Below are positions 45,126 to 55,636 of a stretch of 64,000 nucleotides of DNA, piece by piece. Source of the stretch: Dactylis glomerata (taxonomy: Eukaryota > Streptophyta > Magnoliopsida > Poales > Poaceae); the NCBI GenBank assembly GCA_007115705.1, contig QXEO01000238.1:62001-126000 (forward strand), written 5' to 3'. The position numbers and the translations under genes were made by a program. The notes under the pieces are model-generated. The model searched no databases. It was given only the letters and a program-made list of their open reading frames with translations, and was not told where the DNA came from. Positions within the stretch are counted from its first letter, which is position 1; the number at the start of each line of letters is the position of its first letter.

Positions 45126-48100
45126 TTCATTAAAGAGTGAACAACACTTGGAGTAGTCTTCGGGACCTCAGTTCTAGACCATTGCTTCCTTGGCTAGTAC
45201 TTGGAGGTTTTAATGAGATTCTTTTCTCTGATGAAAAGGAAGGAGGGAACCCAAGACCAGCTCGTATGATGCAGGAATTTCGGGACTGCTTGATGGATTG
45301 CGAGCTACATGACATGGGCTACGTAGGGGATAAATTCACCTGGAGCCGAGCGGAAGTGAAGGAACATCTGGATCGTGCAGTCTATAATGCGGAATGGTGA
45401 CTGATGTTTCCTATGGCTGGAGTAACCAATGCACAACATCACCGGTCGGACCATCTCCCGGTGGTAGTGAATACTGAGTTTCATGATGAGAGTTTGATTC
45501 GGAGAAGAAGTGGAGGGAAGAAGTTTGAAGCTCGTTGGTTAGCGGAGGAATCGGTGAATGAGATTGTGAAGACGGCGTGGGAGAAGGCGAAGCTGCTGGG
45601 CATAGCTCCATCCTTGGCCGCACGTACAAGCGCAGTTCACCAGAGCCTGCATGATTGGGACCGCATGACACTTAAGGGTCCAAAAAAATGTATTGCTAAG
45701 CTCAAGAAGGAGCTGGAACACCTGCGGCGTGGTGCAGTCACGCCAGAATCAATAGGAAGACAGAAGGAAGTGCAAGTTCTCATTGAGAATTTGCTAGAAC
45801 AGGAGGATATTTATTGGCTTCAACGGGGACGTGCAAATTGGCTTATGCACGGTGATAGGAACACATCCTATTTTCATAATGCAGCAACGGCGCGCAAGAA
45901 AAGGAACTTAATTCGCCGGTTACTGGATGATACAGGGGTGTGGAAAGAAGGTACCCAACTTAATAATCATGTTGTTGATTATTTCACTAATCTGTTTACA
46001 TCGGAGGATACAGGTAATAATGCAGGGGTTTTGGAGGCGGTACATTCACGTGTTACCTCTGTAATGAATGAAACGCTCCTAGCTCCATACACGGCTGAGG
46101 AAGTGAAGAAAGCTCTATTCACTATTGGAGATTTGAAAGCACCAGGTCCGGATGGCCTACATGCAATTTTTTATAAAAGGTTTTGGCATCTCCTAGGGGA
46201 TGATTTGGTGCACGAGGTGCTTGCAGCGGTGAACAGTTGTGAGATCCCAGCTGGTTGGAATGATACTACCATTGTGATGATACCAAAGGTTAAAAATCCA
46301 GAGAAGGTCACACAATTCAGACCTATCAGTTTATGTAACGTTGTGTATAAGGTGATTTCGAAGATGTTGGCAGCAAGATTGAGAGGTCTTCTATCTGAAA
46401 TAATTGGGCCGACACAAAGTGCCTTTGTTCCTGGGCGCTTGATCACAGACAACGTGCTGGTGGCGTATGAATGTTTCCATTCGATCAAGAAGAGGAGACA
46501 AGGGAAGAAAGGAACCTGTGCGGTTAAGCTGGATATGCATAAGGCTTACGACCGCGTTGAGTGGGGTTTTCTAGAGAAGATCATGTTGAAGATGGGTTTT
46601 GACCGACGGTTGGTGAAACTCATTATGAAGTGTGTCACTACGGTACGGTACAGAGTCCGAATTAATTCGGATGAAAGTGAAATATTTTCACCGTCAAGGG
46701 GATTGCGCCAGGGCGATCCCTTATCACCATATCTGTTTCTGTTGTGTGCAGAGGGTCTCACTGCCTTGCTCTCAAAGGCCGAAATAGAGGAGGAGCTTGT
46801 TGGAGTGAAGGTTTGTCGGGAGGCACCTTCAATATCTAATCTCCTATTTGCAGACAACTCTCTTATTCTGATGCAAGCTGATGTGGGTAATGCGGGCTGT
46901 CTAAAAAGAATTCTTGATGAATACTGTGGCGCGTCAGGCCAACTAATCAGTGTGGAAAAGTCAAGTATTTTCTTCAGCCCAAATACACGGGTCGAGGAGA
47001 GAGCGAGCATATGTACTATTCTGGATATTATGACTGAGGCTCTGACAGACAAATATCTGGGTCTCCCAGCCATTGTGGGAGCAGATAGAAGTGACAGTTT
47101 TCAGTTCTTGGTTGATCGTATTTGTAAAAGGATAATTGGCTGGAAAGAGAAGTTATTATCAGCAGGAGGGAAAGAGGTGCTGCTCAAAGCAATAGCACAA
47201 GCTATACCATCATACGCGATGTCGGTCTTTAAGATTCCACAAAAAAATTGTAAAGGAATCATTGCAGCGATGTCAAAGTTCTGGTGGGGAGATGGTGCTA
47301 TTCAAAAGAAGATGCACTGGCTAGCATGGTGGAAGATGTGTGTTCCAAAATCGCAAGGAGGTATGGGTTTTTGCGACATCCATTGCTTTAACTTGGCCCT
47401 CTTAGCGAAGCAAGCGTGGAGACTTATAGAGGAACCAGAATCCTTATGCGCCAAGGTTCTTAGGGCAAAGTACTATCCTTCGGGGGATCTTCTGAATGCG
47501 GAGTTGAAGAAAGGAAGTTCCTTTACTTGGCAAAGCATATGGGCAGGGTTACAAACCTTTAAAAAGGGACATATATGGAGAGTTGGTCAGGGTACATCGA
47601 TTGATATCTGGGAGGACGAGTGGGTTCCTAGCAGCCACTCACGTAAGGTGATTACTCCTAAAGGGCGGAATATACTTACAAGAGTTCAGGATATCATTGA
47701 CCCAATCACGAATTCTTGGGATGTAGAGTTGGTGAATCGGACCTTCTGGCCTATAGACGCAAGGAGAATTTTGACTATCCCGTTATCATCACATATGGAG
47801 GATTTTGTTTCCTGGCATCACACAAAGACCGGTGTCTTCTCGGTCAGGTCGGTTTATTTCGTTGAATGGGAAAGCCAGTTTGGTCACAGGGTAAATCGAT
47901 CTGATGATGGCCCTATGAAGGAACACCCGATGTGGGCCACTATTTGGAAGCTGAGAGTGCCTAGCAAGGTGAAAATTTGTATATGGCGAATAATGCAGGA
48001 GACACTGCCGTGTCGGGTGGTTTTGGCCAATCGGCACTTGCGAGTTAGTCCCCAATGTCCTTTATGTCTTACCGGTGCTGAGGACATCAAACACCTTCTT

Positions 48101-48942
48101 TTTGAGTGCCCAAGGGCCAGTCAAGTCTGGCATCAGTTGGGATTGGGACAGATCATTTCCTTTGCATGCGGTATAGATCGAGCGGGACAAGCTGTTCTTG
48201 AATATTTGCTATGCAATGACCAACATGTTATGCCAGTGTTCGGTCAGGCAAGTGTCCCAGAGCTTGTGGCTGTAACGTCATGGTATCTTTGGTGGGAAAG
48301 GTGTAAGGCAACGAGAGGTGAAAAGGTACAGGATCCGGAGAATACAGCTAGGGCGATTGATGCTATATATTCAAATTTCTATGCAGCAAACATGCCCAAG
48401 GCAAAACCGAAAAGAGAAGGTTGGCTAAAACCTTTGAAGGACTATGTCAAGATCAATGTTGACGCATCTTTTGATGCCGATCAGCTAATGGGTACTACTG
48501 GCACAGTAATTCGAGACTGTAATGGTAATTTCATTGCAGCAAATAATACCAAGATGGAGTTTGCACAAGATGTGCTGTCGGCAGAAGCGCATGCAATAAA
48601 GCAAGGCCTATTACTTGCACAGGTTGTGGGATGTAATCGTATCATCATATCCTCAGACAGCAGGGATGCCGTTGAGATAATGCAAGAAGGAGGCAATTCG
48701 AGTGGTGTAGCGGCAGCTATATTTGATGATTGCTATTACCTAAGCTCAGAGTTTTCGAGAGTTCAGTTTGAACACTCGTTTCGGGAGGCCAATTCTGTGG
48801 CACATGAACTGGCCAGGGTAGCTAGAGGGTCTCAGCCTCAAGTTTGGCTAGACCATGCTCCTGATTTTCTTGTACCAATGCTTCGGAACGATGTAACTGT
48901 GATAGCTGCTTAATAAAACGGTACCAATAGTTCAAAAAAAAA
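45126..48942 (+). mobile_element. 5'-truncated non-LTR retrotransposon (LINE)
   Basis: The element encodes the end of an APE-type endonuclease, a reverse transcriptase, a zf-RVT region and an RNase H. It ends in a poly(A) run (48934-48942) after AATAAA (48912). ORF1 and the start of the endonuclease are missing, as expected for 5'-truncated LINE insertions. No convincing target duplication could be matched across it. The exact 5' limit is uncertain because of a short duplication at the junction. Confidence 0.85.
45137..48913 (+). pseudogene. LINE ORF2: endonuclease fragment, reverse transcriptase, zf-RVT, RNase H
   Basis: An endonuclease tail (45137-45400: PWLVLGGFNEILFSDEKEGG, later HHRSDHLPVV) is separated by an in-frame TGA (45398-45400) from a 1,169-codon frame (45404-48913). 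The reverse transcriptase covers about residues 240-520, with FRPISLCNVVYK, FVPGRLITDN, KLDMHKAYDRV and GLRQGDPLSPYLF. The catalytic box reads FADN where the family has FADD (codon at 46856). A zf-RVT region (VPSKVKICIWR...CPLCLTGAEDIKHLLFECP) and a plant RNase H (NVDASF, SAEAHA, SSDSRD, REANSVAHELAR) follow. The endonuclease GDFN motif reads GGFN (45206). The protein is therefore dead in both activities, though long open frames suggest fairly recent insertion. Confidence 0.9.
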
Positions 48943-49347
48943 GGTTCAGCACCACTTCAACCTTTCTATCTCTTTGGAGCCAATGACAAAGAAACCCGGA
49001 TAATCGGCAATGAAAGTTCTGTCTGCGCCGAGGTAATTATCCGATGCAGATCGTAAATTTTCTTAATATGCTAGTAAATGTGTTGTATCAAGATCACTTC
49101 CATTTTTTTGTTGAGACATACGATAATTGATACATCGGACCTGCTAACAGCATAATTGCTTTAGGGTACATTTCTTTCAAATTATGAAAAGATTTATGCG
49201 AGAGCAGACGTGGTTGCACACATCATGAATTCATATTGTAACGGATCAATGCTGGAAATGTCAATACGTGCTTATTCCGCTGTAGAAGCTGGGTTTCCAA
49301 ATTATGATTTTTTTTAGAAAGCCTAGCTGGAGAAAGCTAGTTATCTA
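48943..49347 (+). pseudogene. Possible host gene fragment right of the LINE
   Basis: Two short coding-like blocks lie next to splice-like signals. One reads PLQPFYLFGANDKETRIIGN and ends at a GTAATT donor (near 49040). The other follows TTGCTTTAG (near 49166) and reads TFLSNYEKIYARADVVAHIM, then YSAVEAGFPNYDF. No family is recognised and no upstream exon was found. It may be a gene interrupted by the LINE, or chance. Confidence 0.25.
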
Positions 49348-49584
49348 CTACCGCCGTTCTAAGGAATAAGGCGTCCTCGTCTTGCGTATTTTTTTTAACC
49401 AAGATTTACTTTAAGAATATAGAGAATGTTGGTGCAAAATTAGCATCATTGAAAAGTATATTTCAATACAAATCCAATGATACGAATTTTACACAATATA
49501 ATCAAGTTTTAGTTGCTCTATTTATTTGGTCAAAATTTGCTTTGGAATACGTGTACACCTTATTACTTGATGAAATGGAGGTAG
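49348..49584. mobile_element. Stowaway-like MITE, 237 bp
   Basis: Starts CTACCGCCGTTCTAAGGAAT with AAGG following, ends CCTTATTACTTGATGAAATG followed by GAGGTAG, and has TA on both sides. The internal sequence is AT-rich and non-coding. Confidence 0.82.
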
Positions 49585-49842
49585 TACAATGCTGGGTGGC
49601 TCCTGCACTTGGAGCACGCTGACCTGATTGATTCGATGCACATTACAAGCAGAGTTGCTTCAGCGAATCACTTACTAGTATATAGGGCTCGTTTATTTAT
49701 TCTTGATTTTCCAACTATGTACGTACTTGTTTTGCAACTTAACTAGCGAAGACCAAGACTTTGGATTTTTAGCAGACGGAAGTTAGCACGTGGTGCATGC
49801 CTGTACAGAATAACACGTTTCAGCTGGGTCACAATAAAAAAT
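49585..49842. other. Short gene-free flank
   Basis: AT-rich sequence between two MITEs. I see no feature in it. Confidence 0.5.
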
Positions 49843-50129
49843 AGAGTGAATTCCATTTTTTATCTTACAAGATGAGTGTCCGTGCGTTGCAACGGGAAAA
49901 TAAAACTCGAAGAAGGCTTGATTTTATTGAAAGCTGCAAACCCGTTTAACTTATAGTTTTTCATTTATAGTGTTCAAATAACGCACACCGTACGTTGATA
50001 AATTATGGTTTTCGAATACTCAATATTATACACCAGCGGTATTTTGCCAATTTATAGAAACATAATTTACACAATAATAACCACAGAAAAGGAAAAAACT
50101 AAAACTGACCGAAATCCTCATTGTGAACA

Positions 50130-51020
50130 GTGATATCACTCTTAGCAATTGCTTTTTAATCAAATGTTGGTACAAGTACAGATAGAATTTTACATCCACT
50201 GGTATACAGGTATGGGTTACTCTACCCTATCCATATCCTATCCATTGACATTCTTGATTACCATCAAATCCAACCATGCCTGTAAAAGGTGGAGTTTACG
50301 GACAAAACATGAGGAAAAGGGTCTAGTTTGTGTCCATGATAGCCTAAAACATCTTATATTTTCGAACGGAGGAAGTATCTTGTAAACATATCAGAAGATG
50401 CTCCTTAATCTCCTATTACATCTCTCACCTGTTTATTTTCACAATGAAAAAAAATCAACATATCACGTTACATCTGTCACCTGTTTATATTCACTATCTG
50501 ATCTCCATCCATACTCGTAAAAGGTGCAGTTTACGGACAAAACAAGAGGGAAACAATCTACTTTTGGACAAAAAAAGATTATGCAAAGATATCAGAAGAT
50601 ACGTACTGGTGATAGTACCAAATAACGGATACTAAAAGGTGTAGTGCAATCTAATAAATTCCTGGAATGGCCAACTAAAAGTCTTTATTGAACCAAGATC
50701 TGTGAAGCCCATCCGTTTATTGAAATCTGAAGCTCATCTATCACTTATACTTCTGAACCTCGCTTGTTACACATGGTCGTGGAGCCAAATTTTGATTCAC
50801 ATGTGATGGTGAATAGTGTTGGAGTGGTGTCCTGAGGTACTGAAAATCAGCTTTGTAGTTTCACAAGACATCAATTTAGAGCTAAAGTATAGATTGCAGA
50901 AGAACTGACATATCACATCATAGAATTTTACAGTATGATACAACAACTTGAAGACACAAATTGAGACCACGCACTGAAGAACACAGGGTCAGCAGTGGCA
51001 CAATGTGATACGCTGGTGAG
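50130..51020. other. Helitron interior, AT-rich non-coding part
   Basis: No coding signal. A stretch resembling AAAAGGTG(G/C)AGTTTACGGA followed by CAAAACA occurs twice (50285 and 50520) together with nearby ACATCTGTCACCTGTTTAT-like sequence, so there is a diverged internal duplication of about 240 bases spacing. Confidence 0.5.
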
Positions 51021-51912
51021 CAGAATATGAAATGTTGTTCCTGGCGGCGGCCGGCGGCTCGCATTCTTCCTCCATCCCGCCTCCTTGCTCCACCTGGGGC
51101 ACACCCCGCTCCACTCCGCCTCCTTCCCAAGCCGCTTTAGTCTGTTTTCGTGTCTCATGGACAGATGCCTGCAATTATCCCCTGATTTTGGTAGCTTGGT
51201 TAACCGGTGGTGGCCTTGAGCAATGTGGTGGTGGCCGGATGGATCGAGGCGTGTAGTCATTGCTTATGTGCCTTGCAATATCCTCAGCATTCAACATTCC
51301 CCATGACTGTCTATGTCCTCCTAGAGTACGGATCATCATTATTGCTTCAACAATTAAAATTGAGCATAACTATGTACTTACACCTTGTAAGCCCCTACAG
51401 GCAACTGAGCCTTAGTTCAATGCAATAGAAACTTGCAGTGATAAAAACGAAAGTGTGGTAACAATTCACAGCGGTACCAGAATGGAGAAGGGGAATTTAG
51501 GCAGTAAATCAAAAGCACGAGCTTACCAAATATAGGCCTTTTCATGAGCATCATCCTGCATGTTAATAATTAGTGAAAGACCCAATTTAAATCTTCTAAC
51601 GCCAAATCGAAGCTTCCAAGATCAGGCATGCCTTGAGGTGGCGGTATCGACCACCCTCTCCGACATCCAGCAGAGGGCCGGCATCCTCCCTCTGTAGCAT
51701 TCTATATGTGGCGTCCATTGGATCTGGGGTCCTCGAGCAGCTCGCGTCCTGGAGCTAGAGGGATGACTGCGACCCAGACAGCAACCACGCGCAGGAGCAT
51801 GTCGTCGTGGATGCGGCCAGCGGTGGAGAGCCTACGGCGTGCATCTTACAGGCGACAGAGATCTTCTTTATGCAATTGCATAAAGAACATTGTTGAAAAA
51901 CTTTCTAGGTAG
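51021..51912. other. Helitron interior, GC-rich gene-like patches of unknown origin
   Basis: Two GC-rich patches (51030-51260 and 51620-51860) are open in several frames on both strands and contrast with the AT-rich surroundings. They look like captured exon pieces, but no frame has a recognisable domain and no splice pair could be fixed. Confidence 0.35.
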
Positions 51913-52955
51913 TAGAGATTCGGAAATTCAGATATCTGAAATTTAGGAATTTGTCACACTGGGATAGGGAATAGTGGAGTTGGCACAACCAAGCCTGAAA
52001 TTTCACCAAACAATTGGAACTGTCATTCCACATCATTTTCCTGTAATGTGCAAAATATACTTACCAATCCAAAGCACATTCCACATAATAGTGGCCAAAT
52101 TAGATCCTCTCCTGAGATTGAATCTACGTGATGAGCTGTGAAAGCATCTCTAGGAAGTTCTTTAATAAATTGCACAATAGCAATCTTCAGCAATACCTAC
52201 TTGCAGAGATAAAAAAAAGAGAGCTACTAATACCGGGAAAATAAAAAATTACTACTTGTTGACAGACCTATGAAGTTTTAAGTGCAATAAGAAATTAATG
52301 AAGTAGTAAGTACATATGGTTTCTTACAAGTAGATGGATGAGAGGGAGTAGCACAAGACAGACTTAAAGATTAAATCATTTTTATAAAGTGCAGCACATG
52401 TTTTGTTACAATAGAACTCTGATGTGCTTTAAGGACCAATAAATTGCTGGTGATGCCGCTCTTATACGCCTAACTAAATCAAAGTAGACTCCTGCACATG
52501 CATCGTATGATGGTTTGCATCCTGCACTTGTTTTGGGAACCAAAATCCTCATGTGCTAGCAGTAAATACTATAAACATCTAACATGAGGAGAGGAGGCAC
52601 TGATCAACAGCAGTGTCACCGGGTAATCAAGGGAATAGTTCAGGCAGTGCTCGACAAAGCTAAATTGATCAGTTTTGTCAGTGTATACTGTATGCAGCAC
52701 TTCTAGCCCTGGCTCAGGATGGTGCAGGTGTGATGAGGATCTCGGCGACACGCGGAGGGACGGCTTCGAAGACAGGCCTGGGATGTAAAGGCACTCGGAC
52801 GGATGGACGGTCGAGCAGCTGTAGTTCCGTCAGGGTGTAGGTCATACTCCAGCTCCCCAATCACATGTCAGAAATCTGAGATAGGTTTCAAGCAAGCATG
52901 TCGACGATTTTACTCAACTCTGAATCATAACAAAATCTAGACGAAAGGAACAACC
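51913..52955. other. Helitron interior, no gene seen
   Basis: AT-rich, intron-like sequence between two gene-like patches. Nothing recognisable on either strand. Confidence 0.45.
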
Positions 52956-53922
52956 ATCAAATCAGAGCGAGCAAAACACCTGAGTCATCATAGGAAAGGG
53001 AAAAAAAATTGCTAACCATGAGAGCCAAATCGGAGCGTGGATCTGGCGCTGCGGGTGGCACCGTCGTCCTTCTATTCTGCTTCGGCGGAGCCGGCATCGT
53101 CGTCGACCCGGATACGGTGCGAGAGGGACACGGTGTTGGGCATGGGAGGCACGAGTGAGAAGGCCGCCCATCCGTCCTCCTCCTCGACACAGAAGCTATG
53201 CGGCTTCTCCATCGGAGGGGAGGATATTGCCTCGGTGGTGCGACCCCTCTGTATCGAAGTAGTAGGCTGCCAAACGATTGCTTCAAGATGCACCTGATCT
53301 TTTCCAGCCAAAAAAACAAACTATTTTAAGAAGATCCATCATTATCATATACACTGCAACATGATGATTCAAATCAGACACACGTATGACCAGGAACCAA
53401 ATTCTCAAACAATGGCAGGCATGCAAGTTTTGATGAGGAAGAGATAGAGCACTGACCCCATTGAAGGCAACCCGAGTACCTAATGCTCCTCCCCTCGTCG
53501 CTGCGCACGGGTATCCCGAACTGTGGCGTTGGTCTCCCAGATCCGTGAGAAGTAACGAAGGCTGTAGGCGGAGCCGACGTAGTGCTGGTGGCCGTCATTG
53601 TCGCACTGAATACAGGGCAGGACACGCTCGCGGTGCAGATGCCAAGGGGACTTAACGCTCGTGGCAGCCGCACGAGAGGAGGACCTGATTGAGTCTTTCT
53701 TGTGCTCCATGGCGATGTCGATCCGACGGAGCATCCGTATACGATCTCGAGTCGCAGCGCCCAGAACTTTTGGTACAATGGTAAGAGTAACCGGATACGT
53801 AGGTTTCTATTCCTCCCGCCATAGGACGTAGCCGGTGGCAGAGGGGAAAACCTAGAGGCGATTCTGTTGTTCGATGATGGCTTGCTTGGTGAGGGAGAGA
53901 AAAGAAATTGGGCCAGGCCCAT
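52956..53922 (-). pseudogene. Captured gene fragments inside the Helitron, unidentified
   Basis: The minus strand has exon-like blocks. One (about 53734-53470) reads MLRRIDIAMEHKKDSIRSSS, then SPWHLHRERVLPCIQCDNDG. Another (about 53300-53030) reads VHLEAIVWQPTTSIQRGRTT, then PPMEKPHSFCVEEEDGWAAF, and meets a stop after GSAEAE. An AG acceptor-like site precedes the second block. The blocks lie in the Helitron's sense direction, as is common for captured exons. I cannot name the source gene. It is likely truncated at both ends. Confidence 0.4.
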
Positions 53923-54444
53923 AAAAGAGCGATGGACGAAGGGGTACCGGAAACGAGCGATGCGGGTGGGGTGTCGGACGAAAGGAGCGACGTATCGAGC
54001 AAGAGGTGACGACGGAATACAATTTTTTTTAGTAGTAGTAGAGATAATTGCATATTTGTGACATATATTACCCTATTTAGTGGAACTTTTATCTAAATGT
54101 CTCAATTAGGAGACTTTAAACACGGTTTTACTCCAGTTTAGTATTTTTCTTGTTTCTGTTAGATAGGACCGGCATGTTACGTTAATGTGGCGCGAAAAAA
54201 ATGTATAATGGTCAGAGCTCGTCACCGACAATCATGTCCAGATTTCTCATATCCAGTTGTTCAATTTCTTGTCATCAATTTGATATTTTTGAAACCCAAT
54301 CAACACTTCACGCCTTACACAATAGACACATATAAAAAAGATGGTCCAAAGCTTCTAAAAGGGATATTCTAGATGAATTTTGACTCGACGGGGTAATTAG
54401 TGTCACAAATGTATAGTTAGGAGGTAAAAAGTGAAATTTACTCT

Positions 54445-54862
54445 AAAAAATATCATACTCCAGTATTATGCATATAATACTAGTTTATGATACCATCTCT
54501 AGAATGCATAATATCATCTAATAGTATCATAGGTATCTCATGTTAAATATTTTGTAGAACCTCTAACCGACCAGTTTGCCCTTCCACCAAATTACATAAA
54601 ACATCTTTTTGTCCTACACTTTTAATATGCGTGATTCCGAAGGGCCGAACAACCATGTCCTGATCGATCTCATCTCATCTCGCCTCCCAAAATAAAACCC
54701 CTAGCCTTTCTATGTCAGATTCAGGGGCTTCCAAATTGCGGCATGTCGATTGAGTCGCCATGTAAAGGACTCATCGAGTAGGCATCAGCTACAAATATGC
54801 AGTCACACTAGGAAAAGAATCAAAATCAGGACCGTGCGCAGCGTGAAACTCTGCCAATCTCC
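54445..54862. other. Gene-free stretch right of the MULE-like MITE
   Basis: AT-rich, then mixed composition. No coding or repeat signal recognised. Confidence 0.5.
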
Positions 54863-55012
54863 ATGGTGACAGTTATGGACTAGATCAGAGCGTCTTCCGA
54901 CTTCGGTGACATGGCCCTGTTGACTGCTGGCCTCTATGGTGACAGTTATGGACTAGATCAGAGCGTCTTCCTAGCGACTTCGGTGACATGGCCCTGCTAA
55001 CTGCTGGCCTCT
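54863..55012. repeat. Tandem duplication, 73 and 77 bp units
   Basis: Unit 1 (54863-54935) and unit 2 (54936-55012) both start ATGGTGACAGTTATGGACTA and end ACTGCTGGCCTCT. Unit 2 has a CTAG insertion (CTTCCTAGCGACTTC versus CTTCCGACTTC) and two substitutions. Confidence 0.92.
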
Positions 55013-55636
55013 ATCACCCCACGCCGGACCAAGACCTGAAGCAGCAAAGCACCAATGGAACGACTGTAGGCGCGCGACAAGGTTGTCCGGCAACGGGAAT
55101 TGTCATCGTGATCTTAGCATGACGCCGCGACAACTATGGTGGCGAGTTGACTCGTGAATCCAACGCCAGTCACGTCCCAATAGATTGGGGAAAAAAAAAA
55201 AATTTAGACTATGATCTGCAGGGCGACGCGTTCGACCAGTTCACCTGCTCCTCCATGGACGGGCCCAAACCAGAGGTGGGGGGAGGGGAGAGAATAAGCG
55301 CCAGACGGGGAGAAGAATAAGAGGCCTAGTGGGCATGACGGTGGTGCTCTGATCCCTGGACTGAACTCGCCGCCTCCACGTACCTCAAGGCGGGGCGCTG
55401 CCTTGAGGGTATACTCTAGTGGAACTCGGCAGGCCTCTCATTCTATGGCACCTCCGAGGGTTTGAGTTCAGCCACGTTGCTTTTTTAATCATTTGTACAA
55501 GTTGTTTTAAGTTAAAGCAGAGGGTTGTTCTGCAGTAGCTAGTTTCCATAGGGGCTGTCTGTAAAATGTTTTGCCACCCCCGATAACTAATGAACTGACT
55601 AGACCCTGTGGGGTCTATTCCTTGTTCAAAAAAAAA
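55013..55636 (+). mobile_element. Probable LINE or retrocopy 3' tail
   Basis: The stretch ends CCTTGTTCAAAAAAAAA at 55636, similar to the 3' end of the LINE at 48942 (AGTTCAAAAAAAAA), and an earlier poly(A)-like run lies at 55191-55201. No reverse transcriptase sequence precedes it, so it would be a severely 5'-truncated insertion. The identification rests on the tail alone. Confidence 0.4.

Larger units (their letters stand above)
49868..54044 (-). mobile_element. Non-autonomous Helitron, 4,177 bp
   Basis: On the minus strand it starts TCTCTACTACTACTAAAAAA at 54044. It ends at 49868 after a hairpin CCCGTTGCAACGCACGGAC (49879-49897) and a terminal CTTG. The host bases are A before the start (54045) and T after the end (49867), as Helitrons insert between A and T. 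No RepHel gene lies inside. The interior holds gene-like GC-rich patches, as in gene-capturing grass Helitrons. The CTTG end deviates from the usual CTRR. Confidence 0.82.
49843..54444. mobile_element. MULE-like MITE split by a Helitron
   Basis: The left piece starts AGAGTGAATTCCATTTTTTA (49843). The right piece ends TAAAAAGTGAAATTTACTCT (54425-54444), the inverted complement with mismatches. AAAAAAT abuts both outer edges, consistent with a 7-9 bp target duplication of the Mutator-like type. Removing the Helitron leaves an element of about 425 bp. The right piece also holds an A/T-rich stretch with two small non-coding open frames. Confidence 0.7.

Noticed and set aside
46546..47073. Minus-strand 175-codon frame inside the LINE
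   Set aside because: Antisense shadow of the reverse transcriptase.
50345..50385. Possible Stowaway end (TTCGAACGGAGGAAGTA)
   Set aside because: No inverted partner or TA-bounded left end was found within a few hundred bases.
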